From positions 1 through 28,120 of IMG/VR virus record IMGVR_UViG_3300031957_001887: DNA of 28,120 bases; one strand, given 5' to 3'. The position numbers and the translations under genes are program-made. Shown one piece after another: positions 1 through 8,316 of the stretch. The notes beneath the pieces are model-generated. The model saw nothing but the letters and a program-made list of their open reading frames with translations, searched no databases and was not told the DNA's origin. The first letter of the stretch is position 1. Every line of letters begins with the position of its first letter. The DNA is from a virus.

Positions 1-28
1 ATATAAGAACAAAAAATGAAAAAGTCAA
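1..28 (-). promoter_or_regulatory. Possible second sigma70-type promoter, cut by window edge
   Basis: Read on the minus strand, TTGACT (plus 23-28) is followed by a 17-base spacer and then TATAT at the window edge. The spacing and bases fit a -35/-10 pair whose last -10 base lies outside the window. It would drive genes to the left of the window and lies in tandem with the stronger promoter at 81-109. The -10 box is incomplete, so this is tentative. Confidence 0.4.
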
Positions 29-80
29 GCTTTTTCTCAACTTTTTTTTCCTACATCAATTATCAAAAAACTTACACTAT

Positions 81-109
81 AATATAATAAGAATTTTTGA
101 CAATGTCAA
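81..109 (-). promoter_or_regulatory. Strong sigma70-type promoter pointing out of the left edge
   Basis: On the minus strand there is a perfect -35 (TTGACA, plus 104-109), a 17-base spacer and TATATT (plus 81-86), followed by ATAGTG. The architecture and the TATATTATAGT core are the same as in the two plus-strand promoters at 13022-13050 and 13164-13192. The -35 lies inside a 13-base palindrome, TTGACATTGTCAA, which could be an operator. It starts immediately downstream of the 136-residue gene and no gene follows before the edge, so its target lies to the left of the window. Confidence 0.75.
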
Positions 110-117
110 GTGTTTTT

Positions 118-528
118 TTATTTTTTTCCCCAAGTGGTTGTGTCTATGATTTGGAATATCTTTGTTGGTATTTTTTGTAAACCGATTTCGTTTGTTAATA
201 ACAATGTGTTTTCGAATTCTAACCAATCAACCATATATGATTTGTCTAATACGCCATCATTCTTTTCTCTGATGACTTCGTTTAGTGCGTTGATTGTGTA
301 GAGTGTGTTGGATTGTTTCTTTCTGTGAAGTGATATGGTATCAATTATATTTTCTTGATAGTCAGGTTGGTGTTCAACATTGTATGTGCAGATTAATTGA
401 TTTAATTCATTGGTGTTTTGAAACACATATATTTTTTCATACAATACATCATTACACGTTACAACGATATCAACGACTTCATTAAGTCTTTGTTTAGTGG
501 TAAAGGTGCATAGTAATTGAGTTTTCAT
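118..528 (-). CDS. Hypothetical protein, 136 aa, last gene of the late operon
   Basis: I do not recognise a functional domain. The protein starts MKTQLLCTFT, is soluble and mixed alpha/beta in character, and has no membrane segment or signal peptide. Three cysteines or histidine clusters that might bind metal are not arranged in a known motif. Its ATG overlaps the stop codon of the 780-residue gene by one base (TAATG), which indicates translational coupling. An AAAGG sequence lies about a dozen bases upstream. It is the last gene before a sigma70-type promoter, so it ends the leftward late operon. The compact tail of conserved residues around SLHRKK and NTLYTINALNE suggests a real, selected gene, but its role is unknown; the neighbours suggest a virion or late function. 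Confidence 0.8.
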   Translation of the reverse strand: MKTQLLCTFTTKQRLNEVVDIVVTCNDVLYEKIYVFQNTNELNQLICTYNVEHQPDYQENIIDTISLHRKKQSNTLYTINALNEVIREKNDGVLDKSYMVDWLEFENTLLLTNEIGLQKIPTKIFQIIDTTTWGKK

Positions 529-2870
529 TAATTACCTTTATTCGCCTTTGCTACTTCTTTAATTTTTGCTTGAAGTGCAGGTCCATATTGAGCTACAACT
601 TTAGAGTTTCTACCGTCAGTTCTGTGAGTATCTTTACCAATAACTACCTCTTTGTTATCTTTGTCTCTATATACTAATTCTTGTGAGTCTTCTGATGGAA
701 CAAGGTTTTCTACTATGTGTCGTTCTAATGCTTCTATGTCATCAGCGTCCCCTTCAAATCCAAGTAAATCTCCTAACGCCTTACGAAAGTCTTTTGGTGA
801 TACTGGTTGGTCGCCAACTTCCATCATAGATTGTCCCTCGTAAGTTCCTCTAATCATATCAGTTAAGTGAGACCTTTGTAACCAACCTCTCACATAAGCT
901 TGTGTATGTGGGCCATTTTTAGGCGGAATATCTTCAACGCCATTTTCTTTCGCCCATTTTTCATCTTCTTCCTTTAATTGTTTAGTGGTCGCATCATACA
1001 TATCAGCTATGTCTTTACCTCTTTGTCTTTCCGCATCTTCTAATTCTTTTAATTCATTACTATTATAAATTTCCTCAACATCATCTGCCGAAAACTTTCC
1101 ACCATAAAGTTTACCCTCATCTGATTCAGCTTCCGAAACTTGTTTACAAGCTTCTTTAACTGACATTCCACCGTCAACTAATTTTTGAACTCTATTTCTT
1201 AAATCTCTTGTTACGAGTGTTGCTCTTGTCAATGAATATGGTGCAGCTTTTGAGCCGTCTCCAACATCATTTAGTGCACCTGTTCCGGTCGCATCTATTG
1301 TCGCTTGTATAGTTTCTTCCGCGTCATACTCTCTATCTCTATTACCCCACTTTTCAGTTATTCCCTTTTTCCACTCTTTGTATTCTTTTGATTTTGGGTC
1401 GTTGTTTGGTGCTGGTTCTTCACCTAAAAGTTTTGCTTGAACTTCTGGTGCTTCTTGAGCGTTCCTCGTATACTTTTGTGACCTATCCTCATCTATATTA
1501 TCTACGAATTTCTTTTTACCAGAAGCGCCTTGGTCAACTGAGGCGGCTATACTTATGGCTTTACTAATGCCAGGTTCTTTTAATTTATTTCTTTTTTCTG
1601 TATCGTCCGCAACTTTTTTAACATTTTCTGTGTAAGTTTTACTGAACTCCATTGATTTTTTATATTGTCTTTCAGTTGTATCAATAGTTGTTTTTGTGAT
1701 GGCTTTCGCTTGTTCCTCTGTTAAATTCATTGACTTAACAACTTCTTCAATGTTTTCTATAATCGCTTCTTTTGATGAATTAAGAGTTGAACTATTTAAT
1801 TGGTCTCCAATGGTTTGTTTATTTGATACATAAACTGCTTTTGTTCTTCCGTCTTTATCAGTATACATTATCACGGTGTCAGCGTCTCCCTCTTTACCAG
1901 TTACATTTCTTTTAGTGGCCTTTTTTTGATAAAAATACAACTCTCGTTTATAATGTGCAATCGCTTCTTTATCTCCGTCTTCTTCGGCTTGTTTAAGTTT
2001 TGTCATTAATTCATCTCTTACAAGATTAGTGTCTGTTGTATGGATAGGGTGTCCGTCAGGTTGCTCTTCCGCAAAGTTCCAACCAGGATTATTTTTTAAT
2101 CTTTCCATAGTTTTTGCACCAGCGTCTGATTTCTTTGCGAGTCTTTTTAATAATTTATCATTATTTGCAAGTTTAGTATCAGGATAATCTCTTTTAACTC
2201 TTTCAATTATTTGTTCCGATAATGGTGGTGGTTCTTTGAAGCCAGGTTCGTTAGCTATTTCTCTACCGATATTAGCTAATTCCTCTTGTTGAGTGGTTTC
2301 TACTGTTCCTGGTCCTGTCTTTTTTCCTTCAAAAACATCAACTCTATGTTTTTCTGCTCTTTTCTTTGTTTCTGTTCTTGATGTAGTTGGTTCAATATTA
2401 GGTTCGTCTTTACCTGTAATTCTTTCAAATATTTCATCTGATGATAAGTTATCTAAATCAGAAATTTTATTAAAACGTCTTTCTAATCGTGCTATTTGTG
2501 TTTTTGATAATTTTTTATCTGAAAACTTTTCGTATAAACTAACTAAGTTATCGGCGGATTCTCCCTCAGGTATGTCTTTTTCATCTGCTGCGGAACCATC
2601 TGGATTAGACCAGTAATAAGTTCCGCCTTTCGGCCCTACACCAGTTTTTGCTCCCTTTGGTGGCGATTGTCCTTTATCAGCTTGATAGTATCTTGGCTTG
2701 ACTGCTTCATCTAAATTCTTTAATAATTCAACTCTCGCATCAAGATTCCAATTATGTTCTTTTAAAATGTCCCATAATTTCATCAAGTGTTGTTCGTTGG
2801 ATAAATCTGGAATGCCAGTAGAAACCCTATAACTTAACTCTAAAAGTATTTTGTCCCAATTATTTTTCAT
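528..2870 (-). CDS. Large charged, probably virion-associated protein, 780 aa
   Basis: The function is not recognised. It is a long, very hydrophilic, Lys/Glu/Asp-rich protein with no membrane segment. Residues 1-55 form a compact helical unit with W5, L9-L10-E11 and a DLSNEQHL stretch. Around residues 66-88 there is a short Gly/Pro module (GVGPKGGTYYW). This resembles the xGPxGGxYY patch I associate with capsid-internal and MuF-type phage proteins; that is recollection. Residues 690-780 form a second compact, better-conserved-looking region (PVSPKDFRKALGDLLG). An N-terminal LLE within the first 11 residues fits a prohead-protease cleavage signal like those of T4 internal proteins. Its start overlaps the 86-residue gene by 11 bases and its stop overlaps the 136-residue gene. 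A head-internal or ejected protein is a reasonable but unproven guess. Confidence 0.85.
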   Translation of the reverse strand: MKNNWDKILLELSYRVSTGIPDLSNEQHLMKLWDILKEHNWNLDARVELLKNLDEAVKPRYYQADKGQSPPKGAKTGVGPKGGTYYWSNPDGSAADEKDIPEGESADNLVSLYEKFSDKKLSKTQIARLERRFNKISDLDNLSSDEIFERITGKDEPNIEPTTSRTETKKRAEKHRVDVFEGKKTGPGTVETTQQEELANIGREIANEPGFKEPPPLSEQIIERVKRDYPDTKLANNDKLLKRLAKKSDAGAKTMERLKNNPGWNFAEEQPDGHPIHTTDTNLVRDELMTKLKQAEEDGDKEAIAHYKRELYFYQKKATKRNVTGKEGDADTVIMYTDKDGRTKAVYVSNKQTIGDQLNSSTLNSSKEAIIENIEEVVKSMNLTEEQAKAITKTTIDTTERQYKKSMEFSKTYTENVKKVADDTEKRNKLKEPGISKAISIAASVDQGASGKKKFVDNIDEDRSQKYTRNAQEAPEVQAKLLGEEPAPNNDPKSKEYKEWKKGITEKWGNRDREYDAEETIQATIDATGTGALNDVGDGSKAAPYSLTRATLVTRDLRNRVQKLVDGGMSVKEACKQVSEAESDEGKLYGGKFSADDVEEIYNSNELKELEDAERQRGKDIADMYDATTKQLKEEDEKWAKENGVEDIPPKNGPHTQAYVRGWLQRSHLTDMIRGTYEGQSMMEVGDQPVSPKDFRKALGDLLGFEGDADDIEALERHIVENLVPSEDSQELVYRDKDNKEVVIGKDTHRTDGRNSKVVAQYGPALQAKIKEVAKANKGN

Positions 2871-3120
2871 AAATGATTGTTAGTCCGTCTGTCTCTATTT
2901 GACCTTCTGTGTGTAGTATTTCCATTTCTTTCTTTGATAAATGAACTACGGTAGGTTTTGTAAAATCTGTTTTTTGATTTGTTGGGTGTGCTATACCCTC
3001 TTTTCTTTCTAATTCTGTTAGTCCGTCTCTCGTGTCGTTAACATTTTTAGACCAGCGTTTTGGTAGTGATTTGAAAGAAGTGTCGTTCCACTCTTTCAAT
3101 AAACTTTTTAATTTAACCAT
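2860..3120 (-). CDS. Small protein with capsid-targeting-like N-terminus, 86 aa
   Basis: The function is unknown. The protein begins MVKLKSLLKEW, a short basic amphipathic helix ending in L-K-E. That is the (I/L)xE context cut by T4-type prohead proteases, and it resembles the N-terminal capsid-targeting peptides of T4 internal proteins. The remainder is basic and hydrophilic (RWSKNVNDTRDGL), followed by a C-terminal segment KKEMEILHTEGQIETDGLTI that looks like a small beta hairpin. Its start overlaps the end of the polymerase-like gene by eight bases, and its end overlaps the 780-residue gene by 11 bases, so the three genes are likely translated together. Packaging inside the head is inference from the N-terminus only. 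Confidence 0.75.
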   Translation of the reverse strand: MVKLKSLLKEWNDTSFKSLPKRWSKNVNDTRDGLTELERKEGIAHPTNQKTDFTKPTVVHLSKKEMEILHTEGQIETDGLTIIYEK

Positions 3121-4369
3121 TAAATTTCTCCGTTATGTCTTGCATATCGTGATAGTTAACTCCTTTACCAATTTTAACTGGATACTTACCATCACTCTCA
3201 ATAGTTTGTTTAACGATATTTAGAAACTCTAATCCTTCTTCAGGATTGAAATCAAATAAAAATGCGTCATAATTATACAATACTAACTTACTATTGTATT
3301 GTTGTAATTTAGGTTGCAATTCATTTAAAATCTTGATATTGTTTTCTGTTTCCATCAATTGAATCATATAATTAAACAACTTGTTTGGATTCATATCGTG
3401 TAGATTTTTTCTATATATCTTTCTATTATAAATATAAGACTGAATAAAATTGTTAGTTTTATAGTCTTGCCAGAGTAATTTAATATAATCGTTTACTTTT
3501 GAAAAAAATGGATTGTCCGATACCTCATCTGTGATTCCTCCGTACAAATATTTAAAGGATAGAGCTTTCGCCTCATCATAAGGTAATCCATATAGTTCTG
3601 CCATATGTTCGTGGACTGATGTTTGTGGAAACTCATAACCGATAATCTCTCCGATTAATCGTAAGTGATAAGCATCAAAGTCCATTTCAACCAGAACTCC
3701 ATTGTTGAACCGACTAATGAATTGTTTTCTACTTCCGTCTGATTTATTTAGTGCGGCGAAGTTCATACCACCGAAACGATTACTTGGTCTACCTGTTGAA
3801 GTGTATGGATTGTATTCTGAATAAACTATCTTTTCGTAAGTTTTCAATCCGTTTCGTTCTATTTGGTATAGGTTTTCCAATAAAGTTTGGTCTTGTTCAG
3901 TATAGTGTTCAAATAAATTTTCTGCTATTGGTTTTAAGTATTCTATATGTTTGACCAATGGAACAATATCATTGATGTTTTTCTTGTCGTGGTGTAATCT
4001 ATTATAGTGATGATGTGCATTCGTTAAGTATTGTTCAGTATCGTAAGGTTTATTGTGTTGTAAATAATAGGACCAATTCATATCACGAATATCTTTACCG
4101 AACACCAATGTGTTGTGATAATAGTGTTTTAAGTCTTGAACGAATATGGTTTGTTCGGTTTCAATCATTTGTATTTCGTCTTGGTATTTTTCTGTATGGT
4201 GAATCGGAACGATATATTGTTCGTCTTGAAAATCAACATAATAACAACTCACACGATTTTCTTGTGGATGCGCATTGACATCAGAATACATTTGCAATAA
4301 TACAAATGGTTTAGATTGTATTTGTTGTTTGAGTTGATTGAATAGTGTATTTGTATTTACTATAATCAT
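3113..4369 (-). CDS. Compact family-A DNA polymerase-like protein, 418 aa
   Basis: This is a DNA polymerase of the Pol I/T7 fold, about half the usual length. Residues 190-220 carry the TSTGRPS...NFAALN...GSRKQFI block of family A. Motif A is MDFDAYHLR, with D230 as the metal-binding aspartate, but His replaces the usual Glu that acts as the sugar gate. The O-helix is KALSFKYLYGG (K268, F272, Y276), without the usual leading Arg. NYMIQ at 334-337 matches the conserved Gln region. Motif C is YNYDAFLFD, with D368 in place and the usual His and Glu replaced by Tyr and Ala. Residues 20-130 look like a 3'-5' exonuclease fold (IFVQDLKHYYH...YDTEQYL) lacking the acidic catalytic set. Spacing between the motifs is shorter than in E. 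coli Pol I. It lies inside the tail/virion operon behind a TATAAATA palindrome with AAAGG as RBS. Replication, repair or a virion-carried role are all possible. Confidence 0.85.
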   Translation of the reverse strand: MIIVNTNTLFNQLKQQIQSKPFVLLQMYSDVNAHPQENRVSCYYVDFQDEQYIVPIHHTEKYQDEIQMIETEQTIFVQDLKHYYHNTLVFGKDIRDMNWSYYLQHNKPYDTEQYLTNAHHHYNRLHHDKKNINDIVPLVKHIEYLKPIAENLFEHYTEQDQTLLENLYQIERNGLKTYEKIVYSEYNPYTSTGRPSNRFGGMNFAALNKSDGSRKQFISRFNNGVLVEMDFDAYHLRLIGEIIGYEFPQTSVHEHMAELYGLPYDEAKALSFKYLYGGITDEVSDNPFFSKVNDYIKLLWQDYKTNNFIQSYIYNRKIYRKNLHDMNPNKLFNYMIQLMETENNIKILNELQPKLQQYNSKLVLYNYDAFLFDFNPEEGLEFLNIVKQTIESDGKYPVKIGKGVNYHDMQDITEKFNG

Positions 4370-4381
4370 TATAACCTTTAT

Positions 4382-4398
4382 TATAAATAGTATTTATA
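4382..4398 (-). promoter_or_regulatory. Perfect 17-base TATAAATA palindrome, candidate late promoter
   Basis: TATAAATA, one base, then TATTTATA form a perfect inverted repeat just upstream of the polymerase-like gene. On the minus strand, TATAAATA at 4398-4391 is an exact match to the T4 late-promoter element. It sits 22 bases before the ATG, leaving room for a start site and the AAAGG ribosome binding site. The complementary half is the same motif found in the antisense sense in most other gaps of this window. Confidence 0.55.
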
Positions 4399-4418
4399 GT
4401 TTTGAAAATGTGATTTAT

Positions 4419-7400
4419 TTATGCTAGTGGGTCACCACCGACTTCTGGATTTTGAACATATGGATTAGAGCCCGCCTGTGGTATATCTTGTGCTGTTGCA
4501 ACACTATCGTAATTATCAGTAGGTTCATTGTATAAATCAATCTTTATTAATTTTTTAACAACATCTGCTTTCTGTTGTTGACATAAAGCTATCAATTCAT
4601 TTGCAGTTGTGGTTTGTTGTACACCCAAAAAGTCCGTATAGGTAAGTTTTATATCACCAAGAGCACTTAGTTTTTGTTCTAATCTGTTAAAAGTATTGTT
4701 CATTTGTATTATGTTAACTCTAATTCTTGTTTTAAGAGCTGCTATTCTAGCCGCTCTATTTGCAGATTGAATTTTTTCTCTAACGAATCCACCAAATATG
4801 CCTGTTTTTTGTTCATTGGTTTCGTTTTTTATTTTTTGATATTTACTTTCTGGTCCAAATGCCAATGAGTTTATATCTGCGATTTGCTTTTGGAATGGGT
4901 CTATTTTTTCTTGAACATTAGTTAACAATGGACTATCTGAGTCTGTTATCAATGTTTCTAAATCAAATGTGGTGCTTTCAAACCACTCCATAAAATTAAC
5001 TGGTCTGTTTAATGCATTTTTTTTACCTGTCCAAAATAAAGGTAAATCTGCAATCATAGCCGCTTCAATACTCGTGGACCAACCTGTGCTTTCAACACTA
5101 TGGTCTATCTTTGTAATCATAAAAAAACAAAAGTCTCTATATTTTACTGGCAGGTAATCTACTTTGAACAAATCGCCAACTCTTAATCCACCGATTCCGT
5201 CCAATTCCATTGATAATGTAACTGGTAATAATGGTTCACTTGTTTGAATTAATGACTCAGAACCATCTTCGAGTGATGAATTGATAATATAATTCATTGT
5301 TCCTTTAAAATATTGAGAGAAGTTTCCAAACTTATCGTAGATTCCAACACCTTTTATAAATTGAATTCTTTGGTTTTCAATTCTTTCTGCTTGTTTCGCA
5401 TCATCTTCTTTGATAGTTTTTATGTTTCCAAATCTAAGACCTTTATTATCTGCTAACGGCCTTGAAGCGAACGCACTTGAATTAGAGTCATAATTGTCTT
5501 GCACATATCCTTGACCAACTCCGTCATCAGTAGGATATTTTAAATCTTTGTAAACTTCTAAATTTTTAAACTTTTCTATTCTTTTTTGTTCTTGTTGGTC
5601 TTTAACATCTTCTGAGAGTTCAGCATTATTAATTAAACTCCAAGCTTTAATCGCCAATACATCAACACCATTTAACTTCGCTTGACTTGTATTTGAACCA
5701 TATCTAGCAATTGTAGCTGCCTCAGCACTTAAATCTAAACTAACATCAAATGATGTGACGATTGAGTCTTTTGAAAAAACTGAAAATACAAATGTTTTTT
5801 CAGGGTCTGGTTTCGTATTTATGAAATCATAATAATCCTCTTTACCGGATAAATTTTCAAATCTCGCTGGTTGTTTTGGTTCCGATAGATTTAAATCAGA
5901 AACACCTATGACATTTGTTTTGTCTGCGTCTTGTCCAATCTTAAAATCCCAATATCCACCATATTGATTTGTTACATCTGCCCAAAAGTTTCTTAATCCT
6001 TGTCGTAGTGAATTCATTTCAGAAAAATGTTTTTGAAACATTTCAATTGGAAATACCATATTTCTTATATTTCCAACTCTACCCGCTCTTCTTCTTGGAA
6101 TTATGACGGCGTTTCCACTTTCTTCTTCAATGTAATAATATTGTCCTTTACTATTCAATATTAGTTTTTCACCGTTTGGACCTGCTTTTTCAGAAGGTTC
6201 GTTAGTTATTTGGTTTTGTTTATCTACTTCAAATGGTTTATATAATCTATCAATCAAATTATAAATATGATAAATTCTTGCCATATTGTTTCGTTCTTCT
6301 TTTGGATAAGCCACTCGAGCGGCTTTTAATTCTTGTTCAGTAAAATCATTAAATCCATTCATTAATATTGGGTGTTGTTTTTTTGGTAAAATTACACTAT
6401 CTAATCCCATTGAGAATAAAAACTCGTGTGATAAACATTTATTTTGTTCACCAGGTAATTTTGGGCCTGCTCCATTTACTTTACCCTCATCAGTAACACT
6501 TCTTACCTTTTGAATCGTAGTATCACCAGAACTTAAATTAAAAAAACTTCCTAAAATTATATCTTCAAACCAACCCCAAGATGCGAAGTATCTATGTTTT
6601 AGTTTTTCTGGTATTTTATTTTTTGTTTGAAAAGCTAAATCTATTGGTTTTATTCTTAACAATCCGTCTTTAAATATGTAATCGATTCTTGAACTTTCAT
6701 TTGTAAAGTCATCAAGAAAAACATCTTTTTCGTTATACTCACGAGCTTTACTTTTGTCCGCATCAAACTTTTGATGAAAAATTGCATATGGATTATTTTC
6801 TTCTTTTAATATGTCTGATGAATCTTTCAAACTCTCGGATGCAAATTCAATTATTTTTTCAACTGCTTTTCCGGCATTTAACCAATCAAGTGTTGCACCT
6901 ACTGCTGCTCCACCCGCCGCCAATACACCACCGAATAAAAGTTGAACTGGTGGGAAACCTGCTCCTAAGACTGCCCCTGCTCCTGCTCCTGCTCCTGCTA
7001 AAATTTTTGTCGTTGCGTCATCAATATTTTCTGCGTCAACATCTGCTAATCCGAGATAAGTGTCCATTACGGCGTCTAAATTTTTCATTGCGGATTGAAA
7101 TGTAACGGTATTGGATTGTAGTTTTATAACTTCTCGAAGTGTATCTTGTAGTTCTTCTTTATCTGAATCCTCTAATAATCCGTCTTTTGCTAATTGTCTA
7201 CCGAGTGCTAATTTTTCTGTTAAGTTTTTTAATCTGGCAACATTTGCTTCATCTGATGAATTTCCTGGCGATTGTGTTTCAAGTAATGGACTAGCTCCCA
7301 TACTTAATATAGTTAAGTCTCCTGCATAAACTCCATTTTCTTGTATTTTCCAATCAAAATTAGTTACGGTTCCAACACCACATTGATAGTTTCCTGCTGA

Positions 7401-8018
7401 CTTTAAATTTCTATCTTGAACACCATTATCTAATAAATTTATCATTTCTTCAATGGTTAAGTCTTCAACTTCAATACCTTGGTCATTTATCCCCCAACCA
7501 AATTCAATTGCACAATAAGCTCCAAGTTTTAAAAAGTTTGGTTCAAATGTTTCCTCAAAAAATATAGGGTCAGGACACACCCAACCGATTGTATATTTGT
7601 ATGTGTAGTATTCTTGTTGAGACGCTTTAATTGAAGTTATACCTGAGTGTCCTCTGAAACGATTGTCCTCTGATTCTTCAAACCCTTGTTGAAAAGTAAC
7701 TGGTTGATTTACTTGAAAGATATTGTTTTCATCTCGTTTTAAATAACTTGATATATTGATAGGTTGATGAACTATTGTTGATTCGGTTTTTGATTTTTCT
7801 ATTTCTTCTGGCACCGCAACACTTACTCTCGCAAAACAACTACGATACATTTGTTGTTCTATTGGACTGGAATTATCTTGTGGTTCTAATGCTCCACCAA
7901 TAAAAAAGTTTTTGCCGGTTGGAATTGGTTCATCAGTTAATTGTTGTCTGTTTATAGCATCAATTTTCCTATACAATGCTTTTTGCACTTGCGGGTGTAT
8001 TTGTCTTCTTTTAATCAT
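4419..8018 (-). CDS. Baseplate hub-type structural protein, 1199 aa
   Basis: Probably a central baseplate/hub component in the position of T4 gp27/gp5. Residues 137-178 (YTYKYTIGWVCPDP and LKLGAYCAIEFGWG) and residues 210-245 (VGTVTNFDWKIQENGVY) look like the first hub domain. Around residues 930-1000 the pattern GIGGLRVGDLFKVDYLP...ITKIDHSVESTGWST is typical of hub proteins, whose barrel ends in a His-x-Val...Gly-Trp-x-Thr strand. Residues 339-380 are an unusual Gly/Ala-rich hydrophobic stretch (AGAGAGAGAVLGAG and AAGGAAVGATLDWL) that could insert into a membrane. The C-terminal 200 residues are helical, coiled-coil-like, then Pro/Asn-rich. It follows the gp53-like gene with a one-base overlap (TAATG). 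The hub assignment rests on pattern and gene order and is moderate; no lysozyme motif was seen. Confidence 0.8.
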   Translation of the reverse strand: MIKRRQIHPQVQKALYRKIDAINRQQLTDEPIPTGKNFFIGGALEPQDNSSPIEQQMYRSCFARVSVAVPEEIEKSKTESTIVHQPINISSYLKRDENNIFQVNQPVTFQQGFEESEDNRFRGHSGITSIKASQQEYYTYKYTIGWVCPDPIFFEETFEPNFLKLGAYCAIEFGWGINDQGIEVEDLTIEEMINLLDNGVQDRNLKSAGNYQCGVGTVTNFDWKIQENGVYAGDLTILSMGASPLLETQSPGNSSDEANVARLKNLTEKLALGRQLAKDGLLEDSDKEELQDTLREVIKLQSNTVTFQSAMKNLDAVMDTYLGLADVDAENIDDATTKILAGAGAGAGAVLGAGFPPVQLLFGGVLAAGGAAVGATLDWLNAGKAVEKIIEFASESLKDSSDILKEENNPYAIFHQKFDADKSKAREYNEKDVFLDDFTNESSRIDYIFKDGLLRIKPIDLAFQTKNKIPEKLKHRYFASWGWFEDIILGSFFNLSSGDTTIQKVRSVTDEGKVNGAGPKLPGEQNKCLSHEFLFSMGLDSVILPKKQHPILMNGFNDFTEQELKAARVAYPKEERNNMARIYHIYNLIDRLYKPFEVDKQNQITNEPSEKAGPNGEKLILNSKGQYYYIEEESGNAVIIPRRRAGRVGNIRNMVFPIEMFQKHFSEMNSLRQGLRNFWADVTNQYGGYWDFKIGQDADKTNVIGVSDLNLSEPKQPARFENLSGKEDYYDFINTKPDPEKTFVFSVFSKDSIVTSFDVSLDLSAEAATIARYGSNTSQAKLNGVDVLAIKAWSLINNAELSEDVKDQQEQKRIEKFKNLEVYKDLKYPTDDGVGQGYVQDNYDSNSSAFASRPLADNKGLRFGNIKTIKEDDAKQAERIENQRIQFIKGVGIYDKFGNFSQYFKGTMNYIINSSLEDGSESLIQTSEPLLPVTLSMELDGIGGLRVGDLFKVDYLPVKYRDFCFFMITKIDHSVESTGWSTSIEAAMIADLPLFWTGKKNALNRPVNFMEWFESTTFDLETLITDSDSPLLTNVQEKIDPFQKQIADINSLAFGPESKYQKIKNETNEQKTGIFGGFVREKIQSANRAARIAALKTRIRVNIIQMNNTFNRLEQKLSALGDIKLTYTDFLGVQQTTTANELIALCQQQKADVVKKLIKIDLYNEPTDNYDSVATAQDIPQAGSNPYVQNPEVGGDPLA
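6976..6999 (-). repeat. Four tandem copies of a 6-base unit
   Basis: Four perfect copies of CCTGCT (plus-strand reading) encode alternating Ala-Gly in the hydrophobic glycine-rich stretch of the hub-type protein. Six-base steps keep the frame, so copy-number change would alter segment length without breaking the gene. Confidence 0.8.
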
Positions 8019-8314
8019 TATTTATTTAATTGTTCTAATTCTTGTAGAATTAAATTAATATTTTGTGGAATACGATATTCTTTTCCTGGTGTGGTATAAA
8101 TTGAATTACCTTGATTGTTTGCTCTGGCGATTACCCACCAAAAATCTTTATTTTGATAAAATCTGTGAGCGATGTTCATAAAGGTTTCACCAAACACTCC
8201 ACGAATAAAAACATCATCATCTCTGATTGGAATTGAAGGATACTCAATACGATTTAAATATTGTGTCCCATTTTCATCTTTGAATATTTTTGATTTGTTA
8301 TATCTTCTAGCCAT
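8018..8314 (-). CDS. 53: gp53-like baseplate wedge protein with LysM-type fold, 98 aa
   Basis: A minimal version of the T4 gp53 baseplate wedge protein (98 residues against 196 in T4). The sequence GETFMNIAHRFYQNKDFWWVIARANN followed by PGKEYRIPQN is the LysM-type pattern: a stable helix after GxTxxxIA, a Trp pair, and a final RIP strand. In contractile-tail baseplates this domain helps clamp wedges to the hub. The N-terminal 50 residues (YLNRIEYPSIPIRDDDVFI) resemble the strand that precedes LysM in gp53 proteins. It lies between the tube-initiator-like and hub-type genes, with a two-base gap on one side and a one-base overlap on the other, as expected for a baseplate operon. Confidence 0.7.
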   Translation of the reverse strand: MARRYNKSKIFKDENGTQYLNRIEYPSIPIRDDDVFIRGVFGETFMNIAHRFYQNKDFWWVIARANNQGNSIYTTPGKEYRIPQNINLILQELEQLNK

Positions 8315-8316
8315 AA

